Source: Glycomyces artemisiae (GTDB lineage Bacteria; Actinomycetota; Actinomycetes; Mycobacteriales; Micromonosporaceae). Taken from it: a stretch of DNA of 64,000 nt. The notes beneath the pieces are model-generated. The model was given only the letters and a program-made list of their open reading frames with translations, made no database searches and was not told the DNA's origin. The stretch spans positions 1-64,000 of the forward strand of contig NZ_PVTJ01000014.1 of assembly GCF_003002955.1 (NCBI RefSeq), written 5' to 3'. Both the position numbers and the translations under genes were made by a program. This document shows, piece by piece, positions 50,441 to 59,384 of this stretch; position 1 is the first letter of the stretch, and each line of letters starts with the position of its first letter.

Positions 50441-51364
50441 TCAGGCCAGCGCTGGGACTCCGAAGTGGAGCGTCCCGGCGTCGGCGTCCAGTGTCGCCTT
50501 GGCGCCCAACGGGATCGTGAGCGACGGGGTGCAGTGCCCGAACCCGAACTCCTCCGCCACGGGGATGGACAGGCCCGCGAGCTGGTCCGCGAGCACCTCG
50601 CGCACCTCCTCGTACGGCCCGCAGTCGGCCCATGAGCCGAGGACGACCCCGGCGAGGCCGTCGAACCACCCGGCGCGGCGCAGCTGCGTCAGGGCCCGGT
50701 CGATCCGGTAGGGCTCCTCGCCGATGTCTTCGAGGAGCAGCAGGCCGCCCGCGACGTCGGCGCGGTGGTCGGGGGTGCCGATCCCGGCCGCCAGGAGGGT
50801 CAGCGTCCCGCCGACGGTGATCCCGGTGGCGGTGCCGCCGTTCATGGTCCGCGCCGTCGACGACGCGATCTTCTGCACCCGCTCGGGTTCGAACAGGGTC
50901 TGGCGCAGGTGCTCCTGCATCCCCGCGTCGCCGGTGAAGGCCGTCCACGTCGGCATGGGCCCGTGGACCGTGGCCTGGCCGAGGTTGATGGCGATGGCCT
51001 CGTGGAGGGCCGTCATGTCGCTGAACCCGATGAACGCCTTCGGCTCGGCGCCGCGCAGCCGCTCCCAGTCGACGAGGTCGATCATCCGCTGCGACCCGTA
51101 CCCGCCGCGCGCGGCGAACACGGCCGCGATCCGCGGGTCGAGCCACGCGTCCTGGAAGTCCCCGGCCCGGTCGAGGTCGAGCCCGGCGAACAGGCCGGTC
51201 CGCGCCGCCGCGTGCGGCATGACCACCGGCTCCAGGCCCCACGAGCGCAGGACCGCCAGCCCCGCGTCGATCCGCTCGCCGGGGGAGGGGCTCGCGGGGG
51301 AGACGACGGCGACCCGGTCGCCGGGGACGAGGCGCCGCGGGCGGCGCAGCGGCTTGAGGCTCAA
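50441..51364 (-). CDS. ldcA: LD-carboxypeptidase (S66 family)
   Basis: A 307-aa cytoplasmic serine peptidase that removes the terminal D-Ala from murein tetrapeptides. PGDRVAVVSPASP at the start, AARGGYGSQRMIDLVDW, nucleophile Ser115 in GFSDMTAL, then the Glu and His of the triad in the C-terminal half (GHCTPSLTIPLGA). TTG 51362-51364 overlaps the S9 peptidase stop (TTGA). Equivalent to YkfA of the B. subtilis dpp-ykf operon and LdcA of E. coli. Last gene of the peptide-uptake operon. Confidence 0.92.
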   Translation of the reverse strand: MSLKPLRRPRRLVPGDRVAVVSPASPSPGERIDAGLAVLRSWGLEPVVMPHAAARTGLFAGLDLDRAGDFQDAWLDPRIAAVFAARGGYGSQRMIDLVDWERLRGAEPKAFIGFSDMTALHEAIAINLGQATVHGPMPTWTAFTGDAGMQEHLRQTLFEPERVQKIASSTARTMNGGTATGITVGGTLTLLAAGIGTPDHRADVAGGLLLLEDIGEEPYRIDRALTQLRRAGWFDGLAGVVLGSWADCGPYEEVREVLADQLAGLSIPVAEEFGFGHCTPSLTIPLGAKATLDADAGTLHFGVPALA

Positions 51365-53346
51365 GGCTTCAGCCCCAGTTCGAAGTCCGGGCCCGCGAAG
51401 CCGAACACCTCGGCGTACAGGGCGTGCTCGGCGAGCACCGCGTCCTCGATGGTCTCGGCGCGGCGGAACCCGTGCTGCTCGCCCTCGTAGGTCCGGTAGG
51501 CGTGCGGAATCCCCTTGCCCTGCACGCGCTCCAGGAGCCTCTCGGCCTGCGCGGGCGGGCAGATCTCGTCCTCCAGGCCCTGGAGGAGCAGGAACGGGGC
51601 GCCGATCCGGTCGGCGTGATGCACGGGGGACCGCTCCAGCGAGCGCTCCTCCAGGACCTCCGGCGGACCGACCATCGAGTACACGTACTGGGACTCGAAG
51701 TCGTGCGTCTCGTCCCCGGTCCACCCGGACAGGTCCAGGATCGGGTACTTGACGACCGCGCACGCGTAGACGCCTGCGGCCGCAGGCGAGGTGAGCGACG
51801 CCGCGGCGGTCCAGCCCCCGGCGCTGCCGCCGCGGATCGCGATCCGCGCCGGGTCGGCCAGGCCCTCGGCGGCGAGCGCGCGGGCGACCGCCGCGCAGTC
51901 CTCCACGTCCACTTCGCCCCAGCGCTCGCGCAGCCGCTCGCGGTAGGCGCGGCCGTAGCCGGTGGACCCGCCGTAGTTGACCTCGACGACGCCGATGCCG
52001 CGGGAGGTGAAGTACGCCAGCTCCATGTCGAGCACCGCCCGCACGTGGCTGGTGGGCCCGCCGTGGACCCACACCGCATACGGCGGCGCTTCGCCTTCGG
52101 GCCCTTCGAAATCGGGGTTGCGCGGCGGGTACACGTGGGCGTGCACGTCGCGCCCGTCCGGGCCGGTGAACGTGCGGTGCTCGGGGACCGGCAGATACGC
52201 GGGGTCCACTTTGGCCTCGTTCACGGCGGCCACGGCTTTGGCGGCGCCGCTGCGCGTGTCGACCTCCACGACCTCGTAGCCCGAGTGCGGGCCCGCGGCC
52301 AGGCCGTACACGTGGTCGTCCGCGGCGGCGAGGCCCGGCGCCCAGTCGGTCCAGGGCCCCTCGACGGGGCTCAGCCGCCGCTCCCACGCGTCGAAGACCC
52401 CGAGGCGGCTCTCGCCCCTGCCGTGGACGGCGGCGATGTCGCCGCTGGCGAGGATCTGGAACCACGTCGACCCGGGCGTCCACAGGGGTCCGGCGAACTC
52501 GGACTCGGCCTCGTGGACCGGGCCGCGCTCCCCGGTGTGCGGGTCGACCCAGTGGAGGTTCCACCAGCCCGTCCTGTCCCCGGCGAACACGAGCGTCTCG
52601 TCCCGGGACCACTCGACCTGCGCGATCGACTCCCCGTCGCCCCCGGCCACGGTGCGCACCCCGGACAGCACCGGGTCGTCCTCGCCGACGATCTCGGCGA
52701 CGCGCAGCTCCGTCTCGTCCCAGGGCATGTGCGGGTGGTTCCAGGCGATCCACGCGAGCGCCGACCCCGAGGGGCTCACCCGCGGGCCGGCGAGGAACCG
52801 GTACGAGTCGTCGGTCAGCTCCCGCACCCGCGCGTCGTCCCCGTACCTCGTCAGGTCCACGCTGGCGATGACGCGGCGCACGTCCGTGGGGCCGGGCCCG
52901 GTGTGCTCCTCCAGGACCGCCCACGCCTCGTACCGCTCCAGGTCCACCACGGGCTCCGACCAGCGCAGCGCGCCGGGGAACGCCGGGGCCGGGCTGACCG
53001 GCAGCGGGTCGCGCCAGCGGTCCGGTTCGAACACGTACAGCCGCTGGTCCTCGTAGTTGGTGAACACGACGACGGGGCTGCCGTCCTCGCCGATCGCGCC
53101 CGCCCACGGGCGGCCCCCGTACTCGTGGACCCGGTTGCGCGCGTTCCACGGCGCGGGCAGGACCGACTCCACGGCCCCGTCGGCGGTGCGGCGCATGAGC
53201 GCGCGCCTGCCGCCCTCGTCGGGCCGCGGCTCGGTCCACCACAGCTCGTCCCCGACCGCGCCGAGGAAGCCCGGCCGCCCGTCGGACTCGGCGACCAGCG
53301 CGGTGCCGATCGGGGACTCCCAAGCGCCGTAAGGGGCTCGCTTCAC
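51361..53346 (-). CDS. S9 prolyl oligopeptidase-family peptidase
   Basis: A 661-aa cytoplasmic serine peptidase. An N-terminal beta-propeller (about 1-390) gates the active site to short peptides; the C-terminal alpha/beta-hydrolase has Ser in GGSAGGW (near 507), Asp in GLEDEICPP (near 592) and His in EGEQHGF (near 624). GTG 53344-53346 follows AGGAGACGG. Located between M20 and LD-carboxypeptidase genes of a murein-peptide operon, it may cut imported stem peptides or cross-bridge peptides; S9 enzymes classically cut ordinary L-peptides. Confidence 0.9.
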   Translation of the reverse strand: MKRAPYGAWESPIGTALVAESDGRPGFLGAVGDELWWTEPRPDEGGRRALMRRTADGAVESVLPAPWNARNRVHEYGGRPWAGAIGEDGSPVVVFTNYEDQRLYVFEPDRWRDPLPVSPAPAFPGALRWSEPVVDLERYEAWAVLEEHTGPGPTDVRRVIASVDLTRYGDDARVRELTDDSYRFLAGPRVSPSGSALAWIAWNHPHMPWDETELRVAEIVGEDDPVLSGVRTVAGGDGESIAQVEWSRDETLVFAGDRTGWWNLHWVDPHTGERGPVHEAESEFAGPLWTPGSTWFQILASGDIAAVHGRGESRLGVFDAWERRLSPVEGPWTDWAPGLAAADDHVYGLAAGPHSGYEVVEVDTRSGAAKAVAAVNEAKVDPAYLPVPEHRTFTGPDGRDVHAHVYPPRNPDFEGPEGEAPPYAVWVHGGPTSHVRAVLDMELAYFTSRGIGVVEVNYGGSTGYGRAYRERLRERWGEVDVEDCAAVARALAAEGLADPARIAIRGGSAGGWTAAASLTSPAAAGVYACAVVKYPILDLSGWTGDETHDFESQYVYSMVGPPEVLEERSLERSPVHHADRIGAPFLLLQGLEDEICPPAQAERLLERVQGKGIPHAYRTYEGEQHGFRRAETIEDAVLAEHALYAEVFGFAGPDFELGLKP

Positions 53347-53355
53347 ATCCGTCTC

Positions 53356-54648
53356 CTATGCGTTCAGCAGGAAGTCGTCCAGGACCCGCAGGCCGAACCG
53401 CAGCCCCTCCACGGGGACGCGCTCGTCCACGCCGTGCGCCAGCGTCCCGTACCCGAACTCGGGCGGCAGCGCCAGCGGGGAGAACCCGTAGCCGGTGATC
53501 CCCAGCCGCGAGAACTCCTTCGCGTCCGTCCCGCCCGACATGCAGAACGGCACCGGACGGCCCTCGGGGTCGTGCTTGAGGATCGCGGCCCGCATCGCCG
53601 CGAACGTCGGCGAGTCCACGGGCGCGGCGAGCGACCGGGACCGGTGCGCGTACCGCCACTGCACGTCGGGGCCGCACAGCCCGTCCATCGTCGCCTCGAA
53701 CTCGGCCTCGCCGCCCGGCACCACCCGGCCGTCGACCTCGGCGCGCGCGTGCTCGGGGATCACGTTGACCTTGTAGCCCGCTTCGAGGACCGTCGGGTTC
53801 GCGCTGTTGCGCAGCGTCGACTCCACGAGCTGCGCGGCCGCGCCGAGCCCGCTCAGGTCCTCATAGTCCGGCTCGACGCCGTGCAGCGCCGCGAGCTCGG
53901 CGACCGCGGCCTCCACCACGGGCGTGACCCGCAGCGGCCACTCGTGCGCGCCGATCCGCGCCACCGCCGCCGCCAGCTTGCTCACCGCGTTGTCCGGGTT
54001 GCGCTTCGAGCCGTGCCCGGCCCGGCCGCGGGCCGTCAGCTCCAGCCAGGCCGTGCCCCGCTCGCCCGCCGCGATCGGGTAGATCCGCATCCCGTCGCTG
54101 TGGAACGTGAACCCGCCGGACTCCGAGATCCCCTCGGTGCAGCCCTCGAACTTCTCAGCGTGCTCTTCGGCGAGGTACCGGGACCCGAAGTCGGCCTCGG
54201 CCTCCTCGTCGGCGACGAACGCGAACACGATCGACCGCCGCGGCCGCACGCCCTCGCGCGCCCACGACCGCACGGCCGCGAGCATCATCGCGTCCATGCC
54301 CTTCATGTCGATCGCCCCGCGGCCCCAAAGCATCCCGTCCGCGTCGATCTCCCCGCCGAACGGGTCCACCGACCAGTCCGCGGCCGCCGCGGGCACCACG
54401 TCCAGATGGCCGTGCACGAGCAGCGCCGGGGCCTCCGGGTCCGTCCCCTCCAGGCGCGCAACCACATTGGACCGGTTCGGGGCCTTCTCCAGGATCGCCG
54501 GTTCCAAGCCCGCTTCGGCGAGCCGCTCGGCCGCGAACTCCGCCGCGGCCCGCTCGTTCCCGTCCCCGCCGCCGAGGTTCGTCGTGTCGAACCGGATCAG
54601 GTCCCGCGTGAACGCGACGACCTCCTCCAGCGCCTGCGCATCAGCCAT
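53356..54648 (-). CDS. M20-family metallopeptidase
   Basis: A 430-aa cytoplasmic zinc peptidase. Metal site in LLVHGHLDVVP (near 75-85), GRGAIDMKGMDAMML (bridging Asp), VADEEAEADFG (Glu-Glu pair) and the dimerisation domain with RAGHGSKRNPDNAV. ArgE/DapE/CPG2-like. ATG 54646-54648 lies inside the end of the D-aminopeptidase gene (8-base overlap). Its place in the operon suggests hydrolysis of di- or tripeptides from murein stems. Confidence 0.9.
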   Translation of the reverse strand: MADAQALEEVVAFTRDLIRFDTTNLGGGDGNERAAAEFAAERLAEAGLEPAILEKAPNRSNVVARLEGTDPEAPALLVHGHLDVVPAAAADWSVDPFGGEIDADGMLWGRGAIDMKGMDAMMLAAVRSWAREGVRPRRSIVFAFVADEEAEADFGSRYLAEEHAEKFEGCTEGISESGGFTFHSDGMRIYPIAAGERGTAWLELTARGRAGHGSKRNPDNAVSKLAAAVARIGAHEWPLRVTPVVEAAVAELAALHGVEPDYEDLSGLGAAAQLVESTLRNSANPTVLEAGYKVNVIPEHARAEVDGRVVPGGEAEFEATMDGLCGPDVQWRYAHRSRSLAAPVDSPTFAAMRAAILKHDPEGRPVPFCMSGGTDAKEFSRLGITGYGFSPLALPPEFGYGTLAHGVDERVPVEGLRFGLRVLDDFLLNA

Positions 54649-55471
54649 ACTGTTCCTCCATCGCCGCGCTCGCCAGGGTCGTGACCGCCTTGAAGCAGCG
54701 GATCGCCTCGTACATCGTCGCCGACTCGTACCCGATCCGCCGCTCCCCGCAGACTGCCACGCCCGGGACCACCGTCGCCGCCCGCGCCAGGTGGTCGGCG
54801 TCGAACTCGACCTCGACCCGGTGCGGCGCCACCACGGGCTCGTGCCGGACCGCCAGCGCCGCCGCCGCGGCCGCCCCGGCACTGATCGCCTCCGCGGTCA
54901 CCTCCGGCGGGTCGCACCGCGCCGCGTACCGCGACACGCACTCCTTCACCGCCACGCCGACCGCCTCGGGCGCATAGCCCTCCGCGTCCTCCACGGCCTT
55001 GTCGTCGCCGATCACCATGATCACCGGCACCCCGAACTCGGCCGCCACGGCCGCGTTCAAGCGGCCCTCGCTCGCGCGCACCCCGTCGAGCCACACGCCC
55101 GTCACCGAGTTCGCCAGGTACGTGTGCGCCAGGACCCCTTCGGACCCCGCGCCCGCGTGGTACCCGAGGAACACCACGCCGTCCACGTCCCCGTGCTGCA
55201 CGCCCTCCATCATCGAGAGGTCCTTGTGCCGCCCCGTGATCATCGTCGCCCGCGCATCGAGGCGCTCCAGCAGCAGGTTCCGCATCGACCAGTGCGCCTC
55301 GTTCACCACCACGGCGTCCGCGCCGCTCATGAACAGGCCCCGCACCGCCGCGTTCACGTCCCCGGTGAACACCGGCCGCATCCGCTCCCAGCCCGGCCCG
55401 CCCGGCAGCACGTCCTCCGGGCACGTCACTCCCGTGGCCCCCTCCATGTCGGCGCTCACGAGAATCTTCAC
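54641..55471 (-). CDS. dppA: M55 D-aminopeptidase DppA
   Basis: A 276-aa zinc enzyme of the DppA family. The N-terminal KILVSADMEGATGV carries the Asp-Glu zinc ligands (about 8-10); GRHKDLSMMEGV and GYHAGAGSEGVLAHTY give further His ligands and active-site residues. Releases N-terminal D-residues, with D-Ala-D-Ala a favoured substrate. GTG 55469-55471 overlaps the ATPase stop (GTGA). B. subtilis DppA heads the dpp-ykf murein-peptide operon; here it follows the transporter genes. Confidence 0.93.
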   Translation of the reverse strand: MKILVSADMEGATGVTCPEDVLPGGPGWERMRPVFTGDVNAAVRGLFMSGADAVVVNEAHWSMRNLLLERLDARATMITGRHKDLSMMEGVQHGDVDGVVFLGYHAGAGSEGVLAHTYLANSVTGVWLDGVRASEGRLNAAVAAEFGVPVIMVIGDDKAVEDAEGYAPEAVGVAVKECVSRYAARCDPPEVTAEAISAGAAAAAALAVRHEPVVAPHRVEVEFDADHLARAATVVPGVAVCGERRIGYESATMYEAIRCFKAVTTLASAAMEEQYG

Positions 55472-56466
55472 CCCGACATCCTCGCAGGGTCGCGCAGCGC
55501 CCGGTCGAGGTGGCACGCAACGAGATGCGGCTCCGCGTCCGGCCCCAGCACCGCCGGGTCCACGCCCTCGCACTGATCCAGGACCTTGAGCGCGTTCCCC
55601 GCCGCCACCTCCTGGCACCGCGGCCGGAACCGGCACCCGCCCGGAATCCGCGACGCGTCCGGCAGCTCGCCCGCCAGCACCACCGGCTCCGCAACAGGGG
55701 AGTCCGGCAGCACCGACACCAAAGCCCGCGTGTACGGGTGCCGCGGCTCGGTGAGCACCTGCTCCACCGGCCCCTGCTCCACGATCCGCCCCAGGTACAT
55801 GATCGCGATCCGGTCCGCGATGCTCCACGCCAGACCCAGGTCGTGCGTGATCACCAGCGCCCCGAGCCCCGCGTCCTCCTTGAGCCGCAGCAGGAGCGAC
55901 AGGATCTCCCCGCGCACCGACGCGTCCAGCGACGCCACCGGCTCGTCCGCCACCAGGATGCTCGGCTCCAGCACCAGCGCCCCCGCGATCACCACGCGCT
56001 GGCGCTGCCCGCCCGACAGCTCGTGCGGGTACGCCAGGAAGAACCGCTCCGGCGGCCGCAGGCCCGCCCGCGACAGCGCCTCGGCCACCCGGCCCGGCTC
56101 GTCGTCGGTGATCCCGTGGATGCGCAGGCCCTCCGCCACGGCGTCGTACACCGTGTGCCGCGGGTTCAGCGCCCCCGACGGGTCCTGGAGCACCAGCTGC
56201 ACCTGCCGCCGGTACGCCTTCAGCGCCTTCGTCGACCGCCCCAGCGGCACATTGCCGAAGGCGACTTCACCGCCCGTGGCACGCTCCAGACCCAGGAGCG
56301 TCCGCGCCAACGTGGTCTTCCCGCAGCCGGACTCGCCCGCCAGCGCCACGATCTCGCCCGGCGCCACATCCAGGTCCACGCCGTCCACCGCGCGCGCGAC
56401 CCGCCCGCCCGGCAGCCCGAACTCGACCCGCAGGCCCCGGGCCGTCAGCACCTTATCCGAGGACAA
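55468..56466 (-). CDS. dppF: Oligopeptide ABC transporter ATPase, DppF-like
   Basis: A 332-aa ATPase. Walker A GESGCGKTT (near 44), signature LSGGQRQR, Walker B ILVADEPVAS, and the C-terminal oligo_HPY region with the Cys cluster CRFRPRCQ. TTG 56464-56466 gives MSSDKV and overlaps the DppD end by 14 bases. With DppD it powers the permease pair. Confidence 0.92.
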   Translation of the reverse strand: MSSDKVLTARGLRVEFGLPGGRVARAVDGVDLDVAPGEIVALAGESGCGKTTLARTLLGLERATGGEVAFGNVPLGRSTKALKAYRRQVQLVLQDPSGALNPRHTVYDAVAEGLRIHGITDDEPGRVAEALSRAGLRPPERFFLAYPHELSGGQRQRVVIAGALVLEPSILVADEPVASLDASVRGEILSLLLRLKEDAGLGALVITHDLGLAWSIADRIAIMYLGRIVEQGPVEQVLTEPRHPYTRALVSVLPDSPVAEPVVLAGELPDASRIPGGCRFRPRCQEVAAGNALKVLDQCEGVDPAVLGPDAEPHLVACHLDRALRDPARMSG

Positions 56467-57436
56467 CGGGCTCCCCCTCCTGCGCCACGAAGCACGCGGA
56501 CAGCCGCGCGCCCTCCACTTCCAGCAGCTCCGGCGACGCCTCGCCGCACCGCTCCACCGCCACCGCGCACCGCGGCCGGAACGAGCAGCCCTCCGGCAGC
56601 CGCCCCGGGTCCGGCGGATCGCCCGCCAGCCCGCCCGGATTGCGCCGCGACGCCGGGTCCCCGATCACCGGGAACGCCGCGCCCAGCGCCGCCGAGTACG
56701 GATGCCGCGCCCGCGCGAACACCTCGTGCGCCGGACCCTGCTCGACCACCTTGCCCGCGTACATCACCGCGGCCGTGTCGCACGTCGCGGAGAGCACCGA
56801 CAGGTCGTGGGAGATCATCACCAGCCCCACCCCGCGCTCCTTCACCAGGCCCGAGATCAATTGCAGCACCTGCGCCTGCACCATCACGTCGAGCGCCGTC
56901 GTCGCCTCGTCGGCGATGATCAGATCCGGGTCGCACGCCAGCGCCATCGCGATCATCACCCGCTGCCGCTGGCCGCCCGACAGCTCGTGCGGGAAGCTCC
57001 GCGCCCGCGACGGCGGCAGGCCGACGCGCTCCAGCAGCGCCTCCGCCCGCTTCGCGGCCTTCGCCGCGCTCAAGTCCTTGTCGTGCACCAGCATCGGCTC
57101 GGCCACCTGCCGCCCGATCCGCTGCACCGCGTTGAGCGAGTGCATCGCCCCCTGGAACACGATCGACGCGCCCGTCCACCGCACCGCCCGCAGCCGGCCC
57201 CACCCCATCGTGAGCAGGTCCTCCCCGTCGAGCAGGATCTCCCCGGACACCTCCGCGGACTTCGGCAGCAGCCGCAGCACCGCCATCGCCAGCGTCGACT
57301 TCCCGCACCCCGACTCGCCCGCGACCCCGAGCACCTGCCCGGCCTCCAGCGCCAAGTCCACGCCGCGCACGGCCGGGACCCGCCCGCGCGACCCGGTGTA
57401 CGTGACGTGCACGTCCCGGAACTCCAAGAGCGTCAT
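56453..57436 (-). CDS. dppD: Oligopeptide ABC transporter ATPase, DppD-like
   Basis: A 327-aa ATPase. Walker A GESGCGKST (near 40), signature LSGGQRQR, Walker B LIIADEATTALD (Glu then Ala, a normal variant), and the terminal cluster CSFRPRCA. ATG overlaps the DppC stop by 4 bases. Confidence 0.92.
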   Translation of the reverse strand: MTLLEFRDVHVTYTGSRGRVPAVRGVDLALEAGQVLGVAGESGCGKSTLAMAVLRLLPKSAEVSGEILLDGEDLLTMGWGRLRAVRWTGASIVFQGAMHSLNAVQRIGRQVAEPMLVHDKDLSAAKAAKRAEALLERVGLPPSRARSFPHELSGGQRQRVMIAMALACDPDLIIADEATTALDVMVQAQVLQLISGLVKERGVGLVMISHDLSVLSATCDTAAVMYAGKVVEQGPAHEVFARARHPYSAALGAAFPVIGDPASRRNPGGLAGDPPDPGRLPEGCSFRPRCAVAVERCGEASPELLEVEGARLSACFVAQEGEPVVLG

Positions 57437-58344
57437 CCCTGCTCACCTCGCAGCCTCGGATTGAACACGGCCTCCAGGGCCCGCCCGCACATCATGAACG
57501 CGAGCACCACCAGGAGGATCGCCAGGCCCGGCGGCAGCAGGTACCACCACGCGTGCGCCGACACCGCCCCGTTGTCGCTGGCGCGGTTCAGGATCGAGCC
57601 CCACGACACCACGTTCGGGTCGCCCAGGCCGAGCCACGCGAGCGAGGACTCCATGAGGATCGCCGAGGGCACCAGCAGCGTCGCGCTGGCGAGCACGAGC
57701 GGCAGCACGTTGGGGAGGATGTGCTTCGTCATCTGGTGCCAGTGCCCGGCGCCGAGCGCCCTGGCGCGCTCCAGGTACGGCCGGGCCTGGACGGTGAGGG
57801 TCTGGGCCCGCACGAGCCTCGTCGTACCGGACCAGGAGACGAGCGCGATGACGAGGATCGTGGTCCCCATGCTGCGGCCCAGGACCGCGAGGAGCGCGAT
57901 GGCGACGACGAGGCTGGGGAGCACCATGAACCAGTCGGAGATCCGCAGCGCGAACCAGCCGTAGGCGCCGCCGATGTGGCCGCTGGTGACGCCGACGGCG
58001 GTGCCGATGAGGATCGCCACCACGGTCGCCGTGAGTCCGATGAGGAGCGACAGCCGCGAGCCCCACAGCGTGAGCGCGAGGACCGAGCGGCCCACTTCGT
58101 CGGTGCCGAGCGGGAAATCGGCGCTCGGAGGCTCCATGCGCCCGCCGGTGGCCTGGGTGACGCTGAGCGCGGACTCGTCGATGAGGACCGGCGCGGCGAG
58201 CGCGAGGACCACGATGGCGCCCAGGAGGACCAGGCCGACCATGCCGGTGCGCTGGGCCCGGTACGCGGCCCACGACCGCGCGAACGACTGCCGCCGCCGG
58301 GCCCATGCGAGGGCCCGCGGGGAGGTGGTGGTGGATGCCGTCAT
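57433..58344 (-). CDS. dppC: Oligopeptide ABC transporter permease, DppC-like
   Basis: A 303-aa permease with N-terminal cytoplasmic tail, helix 1 (GLVLLGAIVVLALAAPVLI), LGTDEVGRSVLALTLWGSRLS (family motif, split) and the ATPase loop ERARALGAGHWHQMTKHILPNV. ATG 58342-58344 overlaps the DppB stop. Confidence 0.92.
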   Translation of the reverse strand: MTASTTTSPRALAWARRRQSFARSWAAYRAQRTGMVGLVLLGAIVVLALAAPVLIDESALSVTQATGGRMEPPSADFPLGTDEVGRSVLALTLWGSRLSLLIGLTATVVAILIGTAVGVTSGHIGGAYGWFALRISDWFMVLPSLVVAIALLAVLGRSMGTTILVIALVSWSGTTRLVRAQTLTVQARPYLERARALGAGHWHQMTKHILPNVLPLVLASATLLVPSAILMESSLAWLGLGDPNVVSWGSILNRASDNGAVSAHAWWYLLPPGLAILLVVLAFMMCGRALEAVFNPRLRGEQG

Positions 58345-59384
58345 GACTTCCGAATCCGTGGGTCGATGAACCAGTAGAGGATCTCGGCGGCGAGCACCGC
58401 GAGGATGGTCGAGGCCGAGAACAGCACGAACAGCGCTTGCAGCACGGGCCGGTCGGGGTAGAAGATCGCCTGCACGAACAGGCTCCCGAGCCCCGGCCAC
58501 GAGAACACCGCCTCGGTGACGATGGAGCCGTTGACGACCCCGCCGATCGCGAGGAACACCAGCGTCACCGTCGGCAGCAGCGCGTTGGGCACGGCGTGCC
58601 TGTCGCGCACCTCGTCGTCGCGCAGGCCCTTGGCGCGCGCCGTGGTGAGGTAGTCCGAGCCGATCTCGTCCAAGATGGAGGAGCGCATGATCATGAGGTA
58701 CCCGGCGTAGACCACGGCCGTGTAAGTGAGGACCGGCAGCACCAGGTGGTGCCCGATGTCGAGCGCCTGCGACCAGAAGTCCGGCGGCGTGCTCGGCGAG
58801 CGCATCCCGTTGACCGGGAACAGCCCCATGTACCTGGCGAAGACCAGGATCACGATCATGCCGAGCCAGAACGTGGGCGCCGAGTACAGCAGCAGCCCGG
58901 TCCCGACGTGGGCGCGGTCGTACCGGCTGCCCTGCCGCCAGCCCGAGCGCGTCCCGATCCACAGCCCCAGGACCACCGCGAGCACCATGCCGGTGCCCGA
59001 GAGCAGGAGCGTGGCCGGGAGCCGTTCGACGATGAGGTCGAAGATCGGGCGCCGGTACTGGAACGAGTCGCCCAGGTCCATCGTGAGCGTCCCGGTGATG
59101 TAGTCCCAGAACTGCTTCACCATGGGCTGGTCGAGGCCCATCTCGGCGCGCATCGCGGCCCGCTGCTCGGGGGAGACCGGGCGCTCGCGGGTGAGCTGGT
59201 CGATCGGGTCGCCGCCGATGAGCCGGAAGATGAAGAACGACGAGAACAGCACGAGCAGGAGCGACACGGCCGCGCCGCCGACGTGCTTGAGCAGGTAGCG
59301 CCCGAAGCCCGAGGACGTCCGCCGCGCGCGCCGCCCCGCGGGCGGGGCCGCAGCCCCGCCCGCGGGAGGTGGCACTTCGGTCAT
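58341..59384 (-). CDS. dppB: Oligopeptide ABC transporter permease, DppB-like
   Basis: A 347-aa permease with a Pro/Ala/Arg-rich cytoplasmic tail (1-28), helix 1 VSLLLVLFSSFFIFRLIGGDP, FDLIVERLPATLLLSG, and the ATPase loop DYLTTARAKGLRDDEVRDRHAVPNAL. ATG overlaps the binding-protein stop. Confidence 0.92.
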   Translation of the reverse strand: MTEVPPPAGGAAAPPAGRRARRTSSGFGRYLLKHVGGAAVSLLLVLFSSFFIFRLIGGDPIDQLTRERPVSPEQRAAMRAEMGLDQPMVKQFWDYITGTLTMDLGDSFQYRRPIFDLIVERLPATLLLSGTGMVLAVVLGLWIGTRSGWRQGSRYDRAHVGTGLLLYSAPTFWLGMIVILVFARYMGLFPVNGMRSPSTPPDFWSQALDIGHHLVLPVLTYTAVVYAGYLMIMRSSILDEIGSDYLTTARAKGLRDDEVRDRHAVPNALLPTVTLVFLAIGGVVNGSIVTEAVFSWPGLGSLFVQAIFYPDRPVLQALFVLFSASTILAVLAAEILYWFIDPRIRKS

